DNA of 64,000 nucleotides from assembly GCA_033782935.1 (NCBI GenBank), contig JAWQEG010000411.1:679501-743500 (forward strand), read 5' to 3'. Positions within the stretch are counted from its first letter, which is position 1, and every line of letters begins with the position of its first letter. Made by a program: the position numbers and the translations under genes. The DNA is from Petrolisthes cinctipes. Its lineage: Eukaryota; Arthropoda; Malacostraca; Decapoda; Porcellanidae. Below the pieces are notes generated by a model that was not told where the DNA came from, searched no databases, and worked only from the letters and a program-made list of their open reading frames with translations. Positions 1 through 8,951 of the stretch are shown piece by piece.

Positions 1-2641
1 ACCACTGTAATGACACCCATACACTCACCCCCACATGAATGATGGTTGATATTTACAGTCCAAGCACTGTAATGACATTCCCACACCCACAACTAAATGA
101 ATGACTGTTAATATTTACAGACCAAGCATTGTAATGACACCCACACACCCACCACCCCAATAATGACCATTGATATTTATAGTCCAAGCACTGTAATGAC
201 ACACACACACCCACCACCCAATGAATAAATGTTGATATTTACAGTCCAAGCACTGTAATGACACCCACACACCACCCACCATATAAATGACTGTAGATAT
301 TTACAGTCTAAGCATTGTAATGATACCCACACACCCACCACCCCATTAATGTCTGTTGATATTAACAGTCCAAGCACTGTAATGACACCCACACACCTAC
401 CATCCCATGAAAGACTGTTGATATTTGCAGTTCAATCGCTGTAATGACACCCACACACCCACCACCCTTTGAATGACTGTTGATATTTACAGTCCAAGCA
501 ATGTAATAACACCTACCATCGAATGAATGACTGTTGGTATTTAAAGTCCAAGCACTGTAATGACACACACACTTCCACCATCCCATAAATGACTGTTAAT
601 ATTTACAGTCCAAGCACTGTAATGATACCCCAACACCCACCACTAAATGAATGAGTGTTGATATATACAGACCAATCACTGTAATGACACCCACACACCC
701 CCCACCCCATGAATGTCTATTGATATTTACAGTCCAATCACTGTAATGACACCCACACACCCACCACCCCAAGAATGACTATTGATAATTACAGTCCAAG
801 CAATGTAATGACACCCACACACCCACCACCCCATGAAAGTCTATTGATATTTACAGTCCAATTACTGTAAGGACACCCATACACCCACCACCCCATGAAT
901 GACTGTTGATATGTACAGTCCAAGCACTGTAATGACACTCAACACCCCATGAATGACTGTTGATATTTAAAGTCAAAGCACTGTAATGAAACACACCACC
1001 CTACAAATGACGGTTGATATTTACAGTCGAAGCACTGTAAGGACACCTAAACACCCACCACCCCATGAATGACTGTTGATATATATTAACAGTCCAAGCA
1101 CTGTAATGACAAACAAACACCCACCACCCTATAAATGACTGTAGATATTTACAGTCCAAGAACTGTAATGACACACACACACCCCATGAATGACAGTTGA
1201 TATTTACAGTCCAAGCACTGTAATGACACCCACACACCTAACACCCAATGAATGACTGTTAATATTTACAATCCAAGCACTGTAAAGACACCCACCACCC
1301 CATGACTGACTGTTGATATTTACAGTCCAAGCACTGTAATATCACCAAACATCCACCACCCCATAAATGACTGTTAATATTTACAGTCCAAACACTGTAA
1401 TGACACCCACACACCCACCACCATATGAATGACTGTTGATTGTTACAGTCCAAGCAATGTAATGACACCCACACACCCACCACCCCATGAAAGACTGTTG
1501 ATATATACAGTCCAAGTACTGTAATGACACTCACCACCCCATGAATGACTGTTGATATTTACAGTCCAATCACAGTAATGACACCCACCACCCCAAGAAT
1601 GATACTTGATATTTACAGTCCAAGCACTGTAATGACACCTACACACCCACTATACCATGAATGACTGTTGATATATATTAACAGTCCAAACACTGTAATG
1701 ACACACAAACACCCACCACCCCTTGAATGACTGTTGATATTTACAGTACAAGCACTGTAATGACACACACACCCACTAACCCATGAATGACTCTTGATAT
1801 TTACTGTACAAGCACTGTAATGTCTCCGACACATCCCATGAATGACAGTTGATATTTACAGTCCAAGCACTGCAATGACACCCACACATCCATCACCTAA
1901 TGAATGACTGTTGATATTTACAGTCAAAGCACTGTAATGACACAAACCACCCCATGAATGACTTGATATTTACAGTCCAAGTACCGTAATTACACCTACA
2001 AACACACCACTCCTTGAATGACTGTTAATATTTACAGTCCAAGCAGTGTAATGACACACACTCCCACCACCCTATGAATGACTGTTGATATTTACACTCC
2101 AATCACTGTAATGACAACCACACACCCACCACTCCATAAATGACTGTTGATATTTACAATCCAAGCACTGTATTGACACCAACAAACTTACCACCCAATG
2201 ATTGAATGTTGATATTTACAGTCGAAAGACTGTAATGACACCCACACACCCACCAACCCATAAATGACTGTTGATAATTACATTATATGCTCTGTAATGA
2301 GACCCACACACCAACCATCTCATGAATGACTATTTATATTTACAGTCCAAGCACTGTAATGACACTCACACACCATCCACCCCATGAATGACTGTTGATA
2401 ATTACAGTTCAAGCACTGTAATGACACCCACACACCCCCCCACCCCATGAATGTATGTTGATATTAACAGTCCAAGTACTGTAATGACACCCACCACCCT
2501 TCGAATGACTGTTGATATTTACAGTCCAAGCACTATAATAACACCCACTATCCCATGAATGACTGTTGATATTACAATCCAAGCACTGTAATGACACACA
2601 CACCTACCATCCCATAAATGACTGTTGATATTTACAGTCCA
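1..2641 (+). repeat. Higher-order repeat, 2641 bp period, copy 1
   Basis: Position 1 onward is repeated at position 2642 onward with very few differences (for example GAAAGAC near 409 against GAATGAC near 3050). The second copy runs 2642-3103, is interrupted by the LTR element, and resumes at 8952; position 463 corresponds to 8952. Similarity continues to about 2440 in copy 1 and about 10960 in copy 2, then the copies diverge. The core of this block (about 463-2160) recurs twice more, near 13560-15270 and 16430-18140. Confidence 0.9.
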
Positions 2642-3098
2642 ACCACTGTAATGACACCCATACACTCACCCCCACATGAATGATGGTTGATATTTACAGT
2701 CCAAGCACTGTAATGACATTCCCACACCCACAACTAAATGAATGACTGTTAATATTTACAGACCAAGCATTGTAATGACACCCACACACCCACCACCCCA
2801 ATAATGACCATTGATATTTATAGTCCAAGCACTGTAATGACACACACACACCCACCACCCAATGAATAAATGTTGATATTTACAGTCCAAGCACTGTAAT
2901 GACACCCACACACCACCCACCATATAAATGACTGTAGATATTTACAGTCTAAGCATTGTAATGATACCCACACACCCACCACCCCATTAATGTCTGTTGA
3001 TATTAACAGTCCAAGCACTGTAATGACACCCACACACCTACCATCCCATGAATGACTGTTGATATTTGCAGTTCAATCGCTGTAATGACACCCACACA

Positions 3099-3103
3099 CC
3101 CAC
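3099..3103 (+). repeat. Target-site duplication CCCAC (left copy)
   Basis: CCCAC directly precedes the 5' LTR and is repeated exactly at 8947-8951 after the 3' LTR. The uninterrupted site is seen in three paralogous satellite blocks at 458-462, 13556-13560 and 16427-16431. Removing the element and one CCCAC restores that sequence precisely. Confidence 0.95.
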
Positions 3104-3642
3104 TGTAAGGAAAAGTCTACCTTATTGATAGATTATCAATCTCACTGGTTCATACTAGATGCGGAATTATACCCTCTAGTTCATTTTCATATGACTCGAA
3201 GTTTATATCGAGGTTTCATATTTTCTAGCTCTTGCTGTATTGCTTGTCAGTCTCGACTCCAAACCAAGCCTACGTCATGGACTGCTTCCTTCAACGAGGG
3301 GCAGAGCATACTGAGACACCAGAGCTCTCACACACCACCATCTCTGTCCTCCACCAAGGCTATTCTTTGGGTTGTCACGGTCACTGGGCCGTTTCCGTGT
3401 CACGCCTGTATACTATACTGTTCTTTGATCAAGTGTTATTATTTGTGGATTGCCTTGTAACTTCAAATCTATTGTTGTGCTGAGTTCATGTCTTTGTCAT
3501 TAAAGGTGGGAATTGTTTTTAATCTGAACTTCAATTATCCTCGGGACTTACTGGGTGATGTTTTGAGTGGGATATCTGGTGCAAGAAAGAGGAGTACTCT
3601 GTCATAACTCCATCTGCACGGCTGAGATACCTTTCCTCTACA
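3104..3642 (+). repeat. 5' LTR of Gmr1-like element
   Basis: A 539 bp LTR beginning TGTA and ending TACA. By eye it matches the 3' LTR at every position except 3111. Near its start is a perfect 7 bp inverted repeat (ATTGATA, 3 nt loop, TATCAAT). An ATTAAA at about 3501 could serve as a polyadenylation signal. Short open frames inside (for example 3125-3460) are duplicated in the other LTR and are not genes. Confidence 0.97.
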
Positions 3643-4062
3643 AGTGGCGACCTCGCCAGGATTCCTCCATTAACCCAGGCTCGACGAATCAAGAAGTCTG
3701 GAATTCTCCACCAATCGCCTTGGGTATCAGATGTTTCTTCCTATCCCCACTTGCTGTCTCGGGGCTCAGAAGTAAGTGTTTGGTGATTGAGTGTTGTGGG
3801 ATCTCATTGTTTGTATCGACACGCCAGGTGCGTCTTTGCTGGACTCTGGTTTGTGATCCCGATATTGTCAGGTGCAGAGGTAACTCTTCTGGCATTGAAC
3901 TATTTTTGTTGTTGTTGTTGTTTTGCTGCTGTGTTCGCTGTTGTTGCGTTGTTTTGTTGTTGCCACTCTTCTCTATTTTGTTCCTGTATCCTTTTGGCTA
4001 TTTTGTATTTCCTTGGGTAACAATCTTGTTTCTTGTTGTATATATTTTATTCTACCGGTTCG
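3643..4062 (+). other. Primer-binding site and 5' leader of Gmr1-like element
   Basis: The primer-binding site starts at 3645 with TGGCGACC, two bases after the LTR. That is what the 3' end of a tRNA ending GGTCGCCA would pair with, as in elements primed by tRNA-Arg; the match weakens after eight bases. The rest is untranslated leader with a TTG-rich low-complexity stretch at about 3903-3965, ending at the probable gag start codon at 4063. Confidence 0.7.
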
Positions 4063-4287
4063 ATGTCGTCCATTCAGGAGTTGGTTAACCTTGGTCGAGA
4101 CCTTGGATACCAGGACGAGGAGTTAAAAGAGTTTGTATCTAGTGAACAGGCCCGGCACCGGGAGGAAAGAGAACGAGAACGAGTAGAGAAAAGAGAGGAG
4201 CGAGAACGAGTAGAGAAAAGAGAGGAGCGAGAACGTGTAGAAAAAAAGAGAGGAACGTCAGCATACTCTCGCTCTGGAACAACTTAA
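4063..4287 (+). CDS. gag: gag N-terminus, cut off by a frameshift
   Basis: Frame from an ATG at 4063 giving MSSIQELVNLGRDLGYQDEE, followed by a highly charged Arg/Glu/Lys stretch that probably forms a coiled coil. The charged part comes from a 27 bp tandem repeat (nine residues, RERVEKREE, about 2.7 copies, roughly 4175-4255). In the third copy there is a run of seven A at 4241-4247. After it the reading shifts out of the gag frame and stops at 4285-4287. The frame that continues gag opens immediately after a TAG at 4238-4240 and overlaps this one. The simplest reading is a single inserted A in the run, so gag and the downstream polyprotein were one frame in the ancestor. An alternative is programmed frameshifting, but the A run lies inside gag, not at a gag/pol border. 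Confidence 0.8.
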   Translation: MSSIQELVNLGRDLGYQDEELKEFVSSEQARHREERERERVEKREERERVEKREERERVEKKRGTSAYSRSGTT

Positions 4288-4396
4288 ACTAGAAAAACTA
4301 AAGGCCCAACCCTCTGAAAATATTGGTGCTTCAATTTCTTCAGACACGGGTTCAACCTCTCGTCCGTCTTTACCACGATACCAAGAAAATGAAGAC

Positions 4397-7300
4397 TTGG
4401 CTTCATATTTCACTCGCTTTGAGCGTATTGCTTCATTGCTACATATTGAAGAAAGTGGATTTGCTATCCAACTAGGAAGTCTTCTGACGGGTAAATTAGC
4501 AGACATTTATACTACATTATCCGATGAAGTCACAGGGGACTATGAGCAGTTGAAAGCGGCTCTTTTGAGGAGTTTTCGCAAGAATTCAGATCATTATAGA
4601 AGCAGTTTTAGGTCTGCTAGAATTGGTATTGGTGAAACCTTCCAACAATTTTCCATTCATCTGTGTCGTTTGTTTGAGCATTGGCTCGACTCTTGTGGAG
4701 TGGGGCAAACTTTCTCATCTTTAAAATCTTTTATTATTTTGGATCAGTTCCTAGCTTCTCTTACCCCAGAGCTTCGTATGTTCCTGAAGGAGAATGATGT
4801 CCAGTCCTTATCCGAAGCTGTCCGACGAGCAGATATCTGGACTTCAGCTCACAACGCTTATCCCAGAAATCGGCAAGCTATGGACCGTCACAAGAAACCC
4901 TACAGCCCGACGAAGGATTTTCCGCAACAAACTTCTCCACCTCTGGTCCGGAAAACTCCTATGAAGTGTCACAACTGCGGAGAGGTAGGCCATATTAGAC
5001 CAAATTGTCCTCAAAATCCCAGTTTGTTTAAATCCAAATTTACATCTGAAGCAAAGACCCCATATAAAATTGGAGTTTGCTTTTCTAAACCATCACCCCA
5101 GCAATATTTTACTTCTGGTACTATTAATGGTTCTAGAGTGTCGACAATCATTCGAGATACTGGCTGTACTTGTGTGGTTGTTTCGGAAGAAGCCTTGCCA
5201 GATGTAGACGTGTCTAGTTGTAAGAAGGTCTCTGTTGCAGACTATCTGGGGCGAGTCGACGACTTTCCATTGGTGAGGTGTTACATTCGTTGTCCATATT
5301 TGGAAGGTTGGGTCAATGCTGTCCGAGCCCCGATAAAACTTTGTAGTATCCTTATAGGTAATGTTCCAGGAGTACGCCCACCGCATGATCCTGATCCGGA
5401 CAAGGCTTATCTCCAGCCGACTCCCGAAGAAAACGTACAAGCAGTTCAGACGCGTGCTGGTCGTACTAGGAAGATTCACCCACTTGTGTTACCCTTGCTT
5501 GAACCATTATCTGTAAACCCTGATGAATTCTCTCGCTTACAGGCTTCGTGTCCCTCTCTTTCTACCATAAGAGACAAGGCATCTACTGGTGAAGAAGTGG
5601 TGACTAGGACTGGATCTACTTATGGTTATGAGTTGTGCCACGGATTGTATTATCGGATCTGCCGCTCGTCGATCTCGGACACCCAAGAAAAAAAAAGAAT
5701 ACTAGTTGTCCCATCAGAGTGTCGTAGACAAGTGTTAACCCTTGCTCATGAAAGCCCATTAGCTGGTCATCTATCGCACCGTAAAACAGGTATGAAAATT
5801 TGTGAACAGTTTTATTGGCCAGGCATGTGGAGTGACATAAGGACTTTCTGTAAATCTTGTGACAAGTGTCAAAGAATGTCTGTAAAAGGGAAAGTTAAAC
5901 CAGTCCCTCTGAAACAACTTCCTATTATAACTGAACCCTTCCTGAGAGTGGCTGTGGACATAGTTGGACCTCTCTCACCTCCGTCATCAGAAGGACATCG
6001 TTATTTGCTAACATTGATAGACTTTGCTACTGGTTTCCCAGAAGCAGTTCCTTTAAAGGAAATCACTTCCATTTCTGTTGCCGAAGCCTTGCTAACTATT
6101 TTCTCTAGGGTAGGCATCCCTACAGAGATTTTGTCAGATAGAGGAGCTCAATTTACATCTAAAATGATGGGAGAACTTCATAGGTTACTCGGTACTAAGC
6201 CACTTTTCACTACCCCCTACCATCCTAGTGGTAATGGAAGAGTGGAACGATTCCATGCTACTTTAAAAGCTTCTTTGAGGAAATTATGCTCCGACAAGCC
6301 TCGTGAGTGGCACAGATATCTCCCTGCTACTCTATTTGCACTTCGGGAAATGCCAAGTGACCGAACAGGGTTTTCTGCTTTCGAAATGCTGTACGGCAGG
6401 AGAGTAAGAGGACCCCTTTCCATTTTAAGAGATTTGTGGGAAGATGCCAAATTAGATGACGATCAACGTTCATGTTTTCAATATGTGATTGAACTCCAGG
6501 ACAAGCTGGCAGAATGTGCCAAGATTGCTGCTGAGAACGCTGATGTCAGTGCAATGAAGTACAAGTCCTACTTCGATTTGCGATCTCAAGACAGACAATT
6601 TAAACAGGGAGAGGAAGTACTTGTCCTCCTTCCCGATTCTAAGAGCAAGTTACTTATGTCTTGGAGTGGGCCATATCCAGTTATTGAACGGAAAAATAAA
6701 GTGAATTACGTGATTAATGAAAAGGGAAAGCCGAAGCTATATCACGCCAACCTCTTGAAAAGATATCATCGTCGTACCTCTGTGAATCAAGCAACCCTCC
6801 TGGATGAACAGTCTGTTGCTTTCGAAGTCCAGAACTTGTCTATAGTAAAAAGTATAGAGTGTATGGAGGATACAGAGATGCCAGTAACACCGGATGGTCG
6901 CTCAGATATCCCAGACTCTAACAAATTTCCAGAAGTAGGAAGTATGGTCACTGCAGAACAGCGAGACGATCTCGAATGCATCATGGAATACTTCCATGAC
7001 ACTCTTTCTGAAATACCTGGATGTACTCTGTCCATTAAGCATGATATAGAGGTGTGTACAACTGAGCGTATAAAACCTAAACATTATCCTATTCCTCTTC
7101 ACTTAAAACCTTTCTTTGAACAGGAAGTGGAGCAACTTCTTGCTCAGGGAATCATCAAACCATCGACCTCACCTCATTGCTCACCTGTTCTGATGGTAAA
7201 GAAGTCTGACGGCAGTTACCGCCTCGCTATAGACTTCAGAATGCTGAATTCCATCACTACCTTCGATGCTGAACCAATCGGGTCCATCACAGAAGACCTT

Positions 7301-8317
7301 CATAAATTCTATGGTAGTAAGTACTTCTCAGAGATAGATATTACCAAAGCATACTATCAAGTGCCTTTAACCGATAGAGCAATGACTTACACTGCATTCC
7401 CATCACACCTTGGCCTCATGGAGTTTAACCGCCTTCCTTTTGGGTTGGTCACGGCTTGCGCCACTTACATTAGACTAATGAGGATTGTCCTGGCTGGCCT
7501 AGGTGGAGTTACTTTCTATTTTGACAATATCTTTATCTATGGACAGACATGGGAAACTCACCTACTGGCTCTTCGCAACGTACTTCATCGCCTACGACAA
7601 CATGGATTAACAGCACGTCCGTCCAAGTGTCGCTATGGATTCAATTCGATCCAGTACTTGGGATTTGTTGTCGATGGATATACTCTACATTCTCAGGAGA
7701 GTAAAGTAGAGGCGATAATGAGAGTGCCTCCTCCCAAGACAAAGAAATTGCTACGCTCATTCCTGGGTATGGTATCTTTTTATAGGGCATTCATTCCTAA
7801 TGCCGCATCTTATACTTGCAGCCTCTCGGATCTACTTCGGAAAGGTGCTCCTGAATCTTTGGTATGGACAGAAGAATTGTTGACTTGCTTCGAACACCTG
7901 AAGACATCTCTACACTCTCATCCCATCCTACAGCTACCCGATGCCAGTCGTCCCTTCGTGCTTCGAACAGACGCGTCCAACCATGGTCTGGGTGCCGTTC
8001 TACTACAGTATGCAGAGGATACTCCCCATCCCGTGGCGTATGCTAGTCGTAAGCTCCTTGACAGAGAAAGTAGGTACAGTACTATTGAAAAGGAATGTCT
8101 AGCGATAGTATTCGGTATCAGGCATTTCGATTATTATTTAAGAGGTAAAGAGTTTATTTTAGAAGTTGATCATAAACCCCTAGTGTACCTAACTCAATTT
8201 AAGGGAGGCAATGACAGACTATTACGTTGGGCTCTTTGTTTGCAAAGCTACAGGTTTAGGATAGTATATATCTCTGGCAAGGATAACATAGGTGCAGATT
8301 TGTTAAGCAGAGTTTAA
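4397..8317 (+). CDS. gag-pol: Gag-PR-IN-RT-RNase H polyprotein (Gmr1 order)
   Basis: A 1306-residue frame (open from 4241; the first codon counted here is not a real start). Domains in order, numbered from 4397: gag with a CCHC zinc knuckle at 191-204 (CHNCGEVGHIRPNC); retropepsin DTG at 254-256; integrase with the HHCC finger H451, H458, C485, C488, the core triad D521, D581, E617 (35 residues between the last two) and a GPY motif at 758-760; reverse transcriptase with D981 in the SEIDITKAYYQ motif; RNase H with D1192, E1233 and D1258 (VDHKPL). The RT active-site box at 1041-1044 reads YFDN: the second catalytic aspartate is asparagine (AAT at 7526-7528), one transition from GAT, which should inactivate polymerisation. 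The PFGL region (PFGLVTACATY) is also off consensus. Integrase upstream of RT is the diagnostic oddity. No env frame follows. Confidence 0.95.
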   Translation: MASYFTRFERIASLLHIEESGFAIQLGSLLTGKLADIYTTLSDEVTGDYEQLKAALLRSFRKNSDHYRSSFRSARIGIGETFQQFSIHLCRLFEHWLDSCGVGQTFSSLKSFIILDQFLASLTPELRMFLKENDVQSLSEAVRRADIWTSAHNAYPRNRQAMDRHKKPYSPTKDFPQQTSPPLVRKTPMKCHNCGEVGHIRPNCPQNPSLFKSKFTSEAKTPYKIGVCFSKPSPQQYFTSGTINGSRVSTIIRDTGCTCVVVSEEALPDVDVSSCKKVSVADYLGRVDDFPLVRCYIRCPYLEGWVNAVRAPIKLCSILIGNVPGVRPPHDPDPDKAYLQPTPEENVQAVQTRAGRTRKIHPLVLPLLEPLSVNPDEFSRLQASCPSLSTIRDKASTGEEVVTRTGSTYGYELCHGLYYRICRSSISDTQEKKRILVVPSECRRQVLTLAHESPLAGHLSHRKTGMKICEQFYWPGMWSDIRTFCKSCDKCQRMSVKGKVKPVPLKQLPIITEPFLRVAVDIVGPLSPPSSEGHRYLLTLIDFATGFPEAVPLKEITSISVAEALLTIFSRVGIPTEILSDRGAQFTSKMMGELHRLLGTKPLFTTPYHPSGNGRVERFHATLKASLRKLCSDKPREWHRYLPATLFALREMPSDRTGFSAFEMLYGRRVRGPLSILRDLWEDAKLDDDQRSCFQYVIELQDKLAECAKIAAENADVSAMKYKSYFDLRSQDRQFKQGEEVLVLLPDSKSKLLMSWSGPYPVIERKNKVNYVINEKGKPKLYHANLLKRYHRRTSVNQATLLDEQSVAFEVQNLSIVKSIECMEDTEMPVTPDGRSDIPDSNKFPEVGSMVTAEQRDDLECIMEYFHDTLSEIPGCTLSIKHDIEVCTTERIKPKHYPIPLHLKPFFEQEVEQLLAQGIIKPSTSPHCSPVLMVKKSDGSYRLAIDFRMLNSITTFDAEPIGSITEDLHKFYGSKYFSEIDITKAYYQVPLTDRAMTYTAFPSHLGLMEFNRLPFGLVTACATYIRLMRIVLAGLGGVTFYFDNIFIYGQTWETHLLALRNVLHRLRQHGLTARPSKCRYGFNSIQYLGFVVDGYTLHSQESKVEAIMRVPPPKTKKLLRSFLGMVSFYRAFIPNAASYTCSLSDLLRKGAPESLVWTEELLTCFEHLKTSLHSHPILQLPDASRPFVLRTDASNHGLGAVLLQYAEDTPHPVAYASRKLLDRESRYSTIEKECLAIVFGIRHFDYYLRGKEFILEVDHKPLVYLTQFKGGNDRLLRWALCLQSYRFRIVYISGKDNIGADLLSRV

Positions 8318-8407
8318 ACATTTTATTGGTAAACCTATCAATATTTGTCAAATAATTGTATATATTTTAATGCTCGATACTTCATATCGAGTCTTGGTGG
8401 GGAGGAG
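8318..8407 (+). other. 3' non-coding end with hairpin and polypurine tract
   Basis: A short untranslated stretch between the RNase H stop and the 3' LTR. It holds a perfect 7 bp inverted repeat (CTCGATA, CTTCA loop, TATCGAG) at about 8372-8390. Immediately before the LTR is a polypurine tract GGTGGGGAGGAG at 8396-8407, with one T, expected to prime plus-strand DNA synthesis. Confidence 0.8.
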
Positions 8408-8946
8408 TGTAAGGGAAAGTCTACCTTATTGATAGATTATCAATCTCACTGGTTCATACTAGATGCGGAATTATACCCTCTAGTTCATTTTCATATGACT
8501 CGAAGTTTATATCGAGGTTTCATATTTTCTAGCTCTTGCTGTATTGCTTGTCAGTCTCGACTCCAAACCAAGCCTACGTCATGGACTGCTTCCTTCAACG
8601 AGGGGCAGAGCATACTGAGACACCAGAGCTCTCACACACCACCATCTCTGTCCTCCACCAAGGCTATTCTTTGGGTTGTCACGGTCACTGGGCCGTTTCC
8701 GTGTCACGCCTGTATACTATACTGTTCTTTGATCAAGTGTTATTATTTGTGGATTGCCTTGTAACTTCAAATCTATTGTTGTGCTGAGTTCATGTCTTTG
8801 TCATTAAAGGTGGGAATTGTTTTTAATCTGAACTTCAATTATCCTCGGGACTTACTGGGTGATGTTTTGAGTGGGATATCTGGTGCAAGAAAGAGGAGTA
8901 CTCTGTCATAACTCCATCTGCACGGCTGAGATACCTTTCCTCTACA
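8408..8946 (+). repeat. 3' LTR of Gmr1-like element
   Basis: A 539 bp copy of the 5' LTR, differing by G instead of A at 8415. It is followed by the target duplication CCCAC (8947-8951), after which the satellite resumes in phase. Confidence 0.97.
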
Positions 8947-8951
8947 CCCAC

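Larger units (their letters stand above)
1..3103 (+). repeat. 62-bp tandem satellite, block 1
   Basis: Tandem array of a 62 bp unit with 53-54 bp short variants. The unit has a conserved core (TGAATGACTGTTGATATTT, ACAGTCCAAGCACTGTAATG) and a variable tail of CACCCACACACCC/ACCACCCC type. All units run in the same direction. The block ends exactly at the 5' LTR of the retrotransposon at 3104. Short minus-strand reading frames of 60-75 codons occur throughout and are by-products of the periodicity, not genes. No promoter, RNA gene or other element was seen inside. Confidence 0.97.
3104..8946 (+). mobile_element. Gmr1-like Ty3/Gypsy LTR retrotransposon (complete, mutated)
   Basis: A 5843 bp element with 539 bp LTRs (TGTAAGG...CTCTACA), a 5 bp target duplication, a primer-binding site starting TGGCGACC, a GA-rich polypurine tract and one long polyprotein frame. 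The proteins are Ty3/Gypsy type, including a GPY/F module in the integrase. The order, however, is gag, protease, integrase, RT, RNase H, as in Ty1/Copia. That combination defines the Gmr1 group, named after an Atlantic cod element. The LTRs differ at one position (A at 3111, G at 8415), so insertion is recent. A one-base frameshift in gag and a changed RT active site suggest this copy is no longer autonomous. It sits in the C/A-rich tail of a satellite unit. Confidence 0.95.

Noticed and set aside
1..3103. CRISPR-like regular repeats
   Set aside because: No unique spacers (the whole period is repeated), unit far longer than a CRISPR repeat, no cas genes, clearly eukaryotic elements present.
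3101..3112. LTR start CACTGTAAGG resembling the satellite CACTGTAATG, hinting that the satellite arose from the LTR
   Set aside because: CAC belongs to the target duplication and the likeness ends after seven bases; nothing else in the LTR resembles the unit.
3125..3483. Open frames of 83-139 codons in the LTRs (also 8345-8787)
   Set aside because: They lie in the LTRs, are duplicated with them, overlap one another and show no known domain.
5093..5479. Antisense frames within the Gmr1-like polyprotein (also 6217-7102 and 7864-8046)
   Set aside because: Shadows of a clearly conserved coding frame; none has a domain of its own.
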